NCBI GenBank assembly: GCA_036172665.1
Contig: JAYKNF010000029.1
Coordinates: 186,001 to 250,000 of the forward strand
Source of the DNA: Prosopocoilus inquinatus
Lineage: Eukaryota > Arthropoda > Insecta > Coleoptera > Lucanidae
Direction of reading: 5' to 3'
Length of the DNA: 64,000 bases
Shown: positions 63,101-64,000 of the stretch, one piece after another
Layout: the number at the start of each line of letters is the position of its first letter
How positions within the stretch are numbered: position 1 is the first letter of the stretch
Notes under the pieces: model-generated
Database searches by the model: none
Seen by the model: the letters and a program-made list of their open reading frames with translations, nothing else
What the model was told of the DNA's origin: nothing
Position numbers and translations under genes: made by a program

Positions 63101-64000
63101 GGACTCCAGTAACTCTGATGTGAGATACAAAGTTTTTGGACGCAGCAGGAGCTGGAAATAGTTTTAAACGAAACAACACGTATTAGCGTTGTTCCTGTGC
63201 TGTATCTAATCGATCCTTACTCATATATCATGTTATTTGACGTTTGGATGGACTCCAGTAACCCTGACGTGAGATACGAAGTTCTCGGACGCAGCAGAAG
63301 CTGGAAATAGTTTTAAATGAAACAACACGTATTAGCGTTGTTCCTGTGATGTATCTAAACGATCCTTACTTATCTAACATGTTATTTGACCTTTGGATGG
63401 ACTCCAGTAAGTCTGATGTGAGATACAAAGTTTTTGGACGCAGCAGGAGCTGGAAATAGTTTTGAACGAAACAACACGTATTAGCGTTGTTCCTGTGATG
63501 TATCTAATCGATCCTTACTCATCTATCATGTTATTTGGCGTTTCGATGGACTCCAGTAGCTCTGATGTGAGATACGACGTTTTCGGACGCAGCAGAAGCT
63601 GGAAATAGTTTTAAACGAAACAACACGTGTTAGCGTTGTTCCTGTGATGTATCTAATCGATCCTTACTCATCTATCATGTTATTTGACGTTTGGATGGAC
63701 TCCAGTAACCCTGACGTGATATACGAAGTTCTCGGACGCAGCAGAAGCTGGAAATAATTTTAAACGAAACAACACGCATTAGCGTTGTTCCTGTGATGTA
63801 TCTAATCGATCCTTACTTATCTATCATGTTATTTGACGTTTGGATGGACTCCAGTAACCCTGACGTGAGATACGAAGTTCTCGGACGCAGCAGAAGCTGG
63901 AAATAGTTTTAAACGAAACAACACGTATTAGCGTTGTTCCTGTGATGTATCTAATCGATCCTTACTCATCTATGATGTTATTTGACGTTTAGATGGACTC
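60175..64000 (+). repeat. Right edge of array, mosaic of preceding block
   Basis: Plus-orientation units continue after the 47-unit copy ends. The order of types repeats parts of the 48-60 kb region: AATAATTTAAACG at 60182 and 62864 (18 units apart), TTTTAAGCG near 60930, GGAACTAG near 61515, CTTGACGTTTGG near 62044, and the T-less K-D run near 62.5 kb. Private changes include GAAATTTTCTTACG near 61798, CCAGTATCCCTG near 61917 and ACACCCATTAG near 62284. No non-satellite DNA is present. Confidence 0.85.
63899..64000 (+). repeat. Partial monomer at window end
   Basis: The first 102 bases of a unit cut by the window edge. It has the rare pair CATCTATGATG and GACGTTTAGATGG, which also occurs at about 48770, 52945, 55775 and 59950. 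It therefore belongs to the same lineage as the blocks of the right third, and the array continues past the window. Confidence 0.9.

Larger units (their letters stand above)
1..64000 (+). repeat. Satellite DNA array, 149 bp monomer, about 430 copies
   Basis: The whole window is a head-to-tail tandem repeat. Successive copies of the boundary motif GGAAATAG fall at 39, 188, 337, 486 and 635, which is 149 bp spacing, and the last lies at 63899. That gives 429 intervals with a net deficit of 61 bp, all explained by visible indels. The consensus is about 38% G+C. Neighbouring copies differ at roughly ten recurrent positions rather than at random, so the array is homogenised. No single-copy DNA longer than a few bases is present. 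The length is close to a nucleosome repeat and the array size exceeds the window, which fits centromeric or pericentromeric satellite of a eukaryote; function and species are inference. There is no gene anywhere in this stretch. Confidence 0.98.

Noticed and set aside
1..64000. CRISPR array or bacterial repeat region
   Set aside because: The repeats abut with no unique spacers, the unit is 149 bp, and no cas-like or any other gene is present.
1..64000. CENP-B box in the monomer
   Set aside because: The best partial fits are TTTCGATGGACTCCAGT on the plus strand, which has the TTCG-NNNN-A half but CCAG in place of CGGG and is lost in all GTTTGG units, and GTTTCGTTCAAAACTAT on the minus strand, which has only the first half. 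Neither satisfies the known consensus core.
1..64000. A single strict higher-order repeat covering the array
   Set aside because: Block offsets of 4, 5, 9, 12, 16, 17, 20, 21, 22, 36, 47 and 107 units coexist; no one multiple of 149 bp explains the whole window.
1..64000. rRNA spacer, tRNA or snRNA gene repeats
   Set aside because: No conserved RNA gene motif (such as A and B boxes in register, or 5S internal control region) is visible in the monomer, and 149 bp leaves no separate spacer.

Overview
The whole 64 kb window is one uninterrupted satellite DNA array with no supportable gene. The basic unit is a 149 bp monomer of about 38% G+C, for example 188-336. It repeats head to tail from end to end. 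Between the first unit boundary (39) and the last (63899) I count 429 monomer intervals. Their total length is 61 bp short of 429 x 149, and visible indels account for all of it: a 54 bp deletion near 24.5 kb, 4 bp lost around an inversion near 9.2-9.8 kb, and a handful of 1-2 bp indels. No rRNA, tRNA, transposon, CRISPR array, promoter or single-copy island interrupts the array. Nothing names the species. A nucleosome-sized, A+T-rich, homogenised array of this length fits centromeric or pericentromeric heterochromatin of a eukaryote; an animal is plausible, but that is inference.

Layout: 1-9200 is a plus-orientation domain whose two halves are a diverged-by-few-bases duplication about 36-40 units apart (1-3241 against 5362-9200), plus a 5-unit tandem duplication at 5397-6826. 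At 9198-10211 lies the only orientation change: four units are inverted, and 412 bp of them form a base-perfect palindrome with the plus-strand units that follow, across a 190 bp spacer. From 9800 to about 38 kb the array is built from a few recurring monomer types (called here T, K, D, N, P) in a preferred order, T-K-D-N, reshuffled by duplications of 4, 16, 22 and 107 units. A single truncated 95 bp monomer sits at 24468-24562. From 39 kb onward the duplications are larger and cleaner: a 9-unit block in 2.3 copies (38991-42083), a 20-unit block (about 41.7-43.3 kb repeated at about 44.6-46.2 kb), and a 47-unit block of 7003 bp (46033-53171 repeated at 53036-60174) in which I noticed only two base differences.

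The history that best fits is expansion by unequal exchange or amplification of multi-monomer blocks, with one fold-back template switch and one microhomology deletion. I see no undescribed gene system. The most unusual items are the perfect palindrome, the 7 kb near-identical duplication, and the non-random monomer-type order. All short open frames are by-products of the repeat: 149 is not a multiple of three, and a TAG at the unit boundary stops the frame they share.
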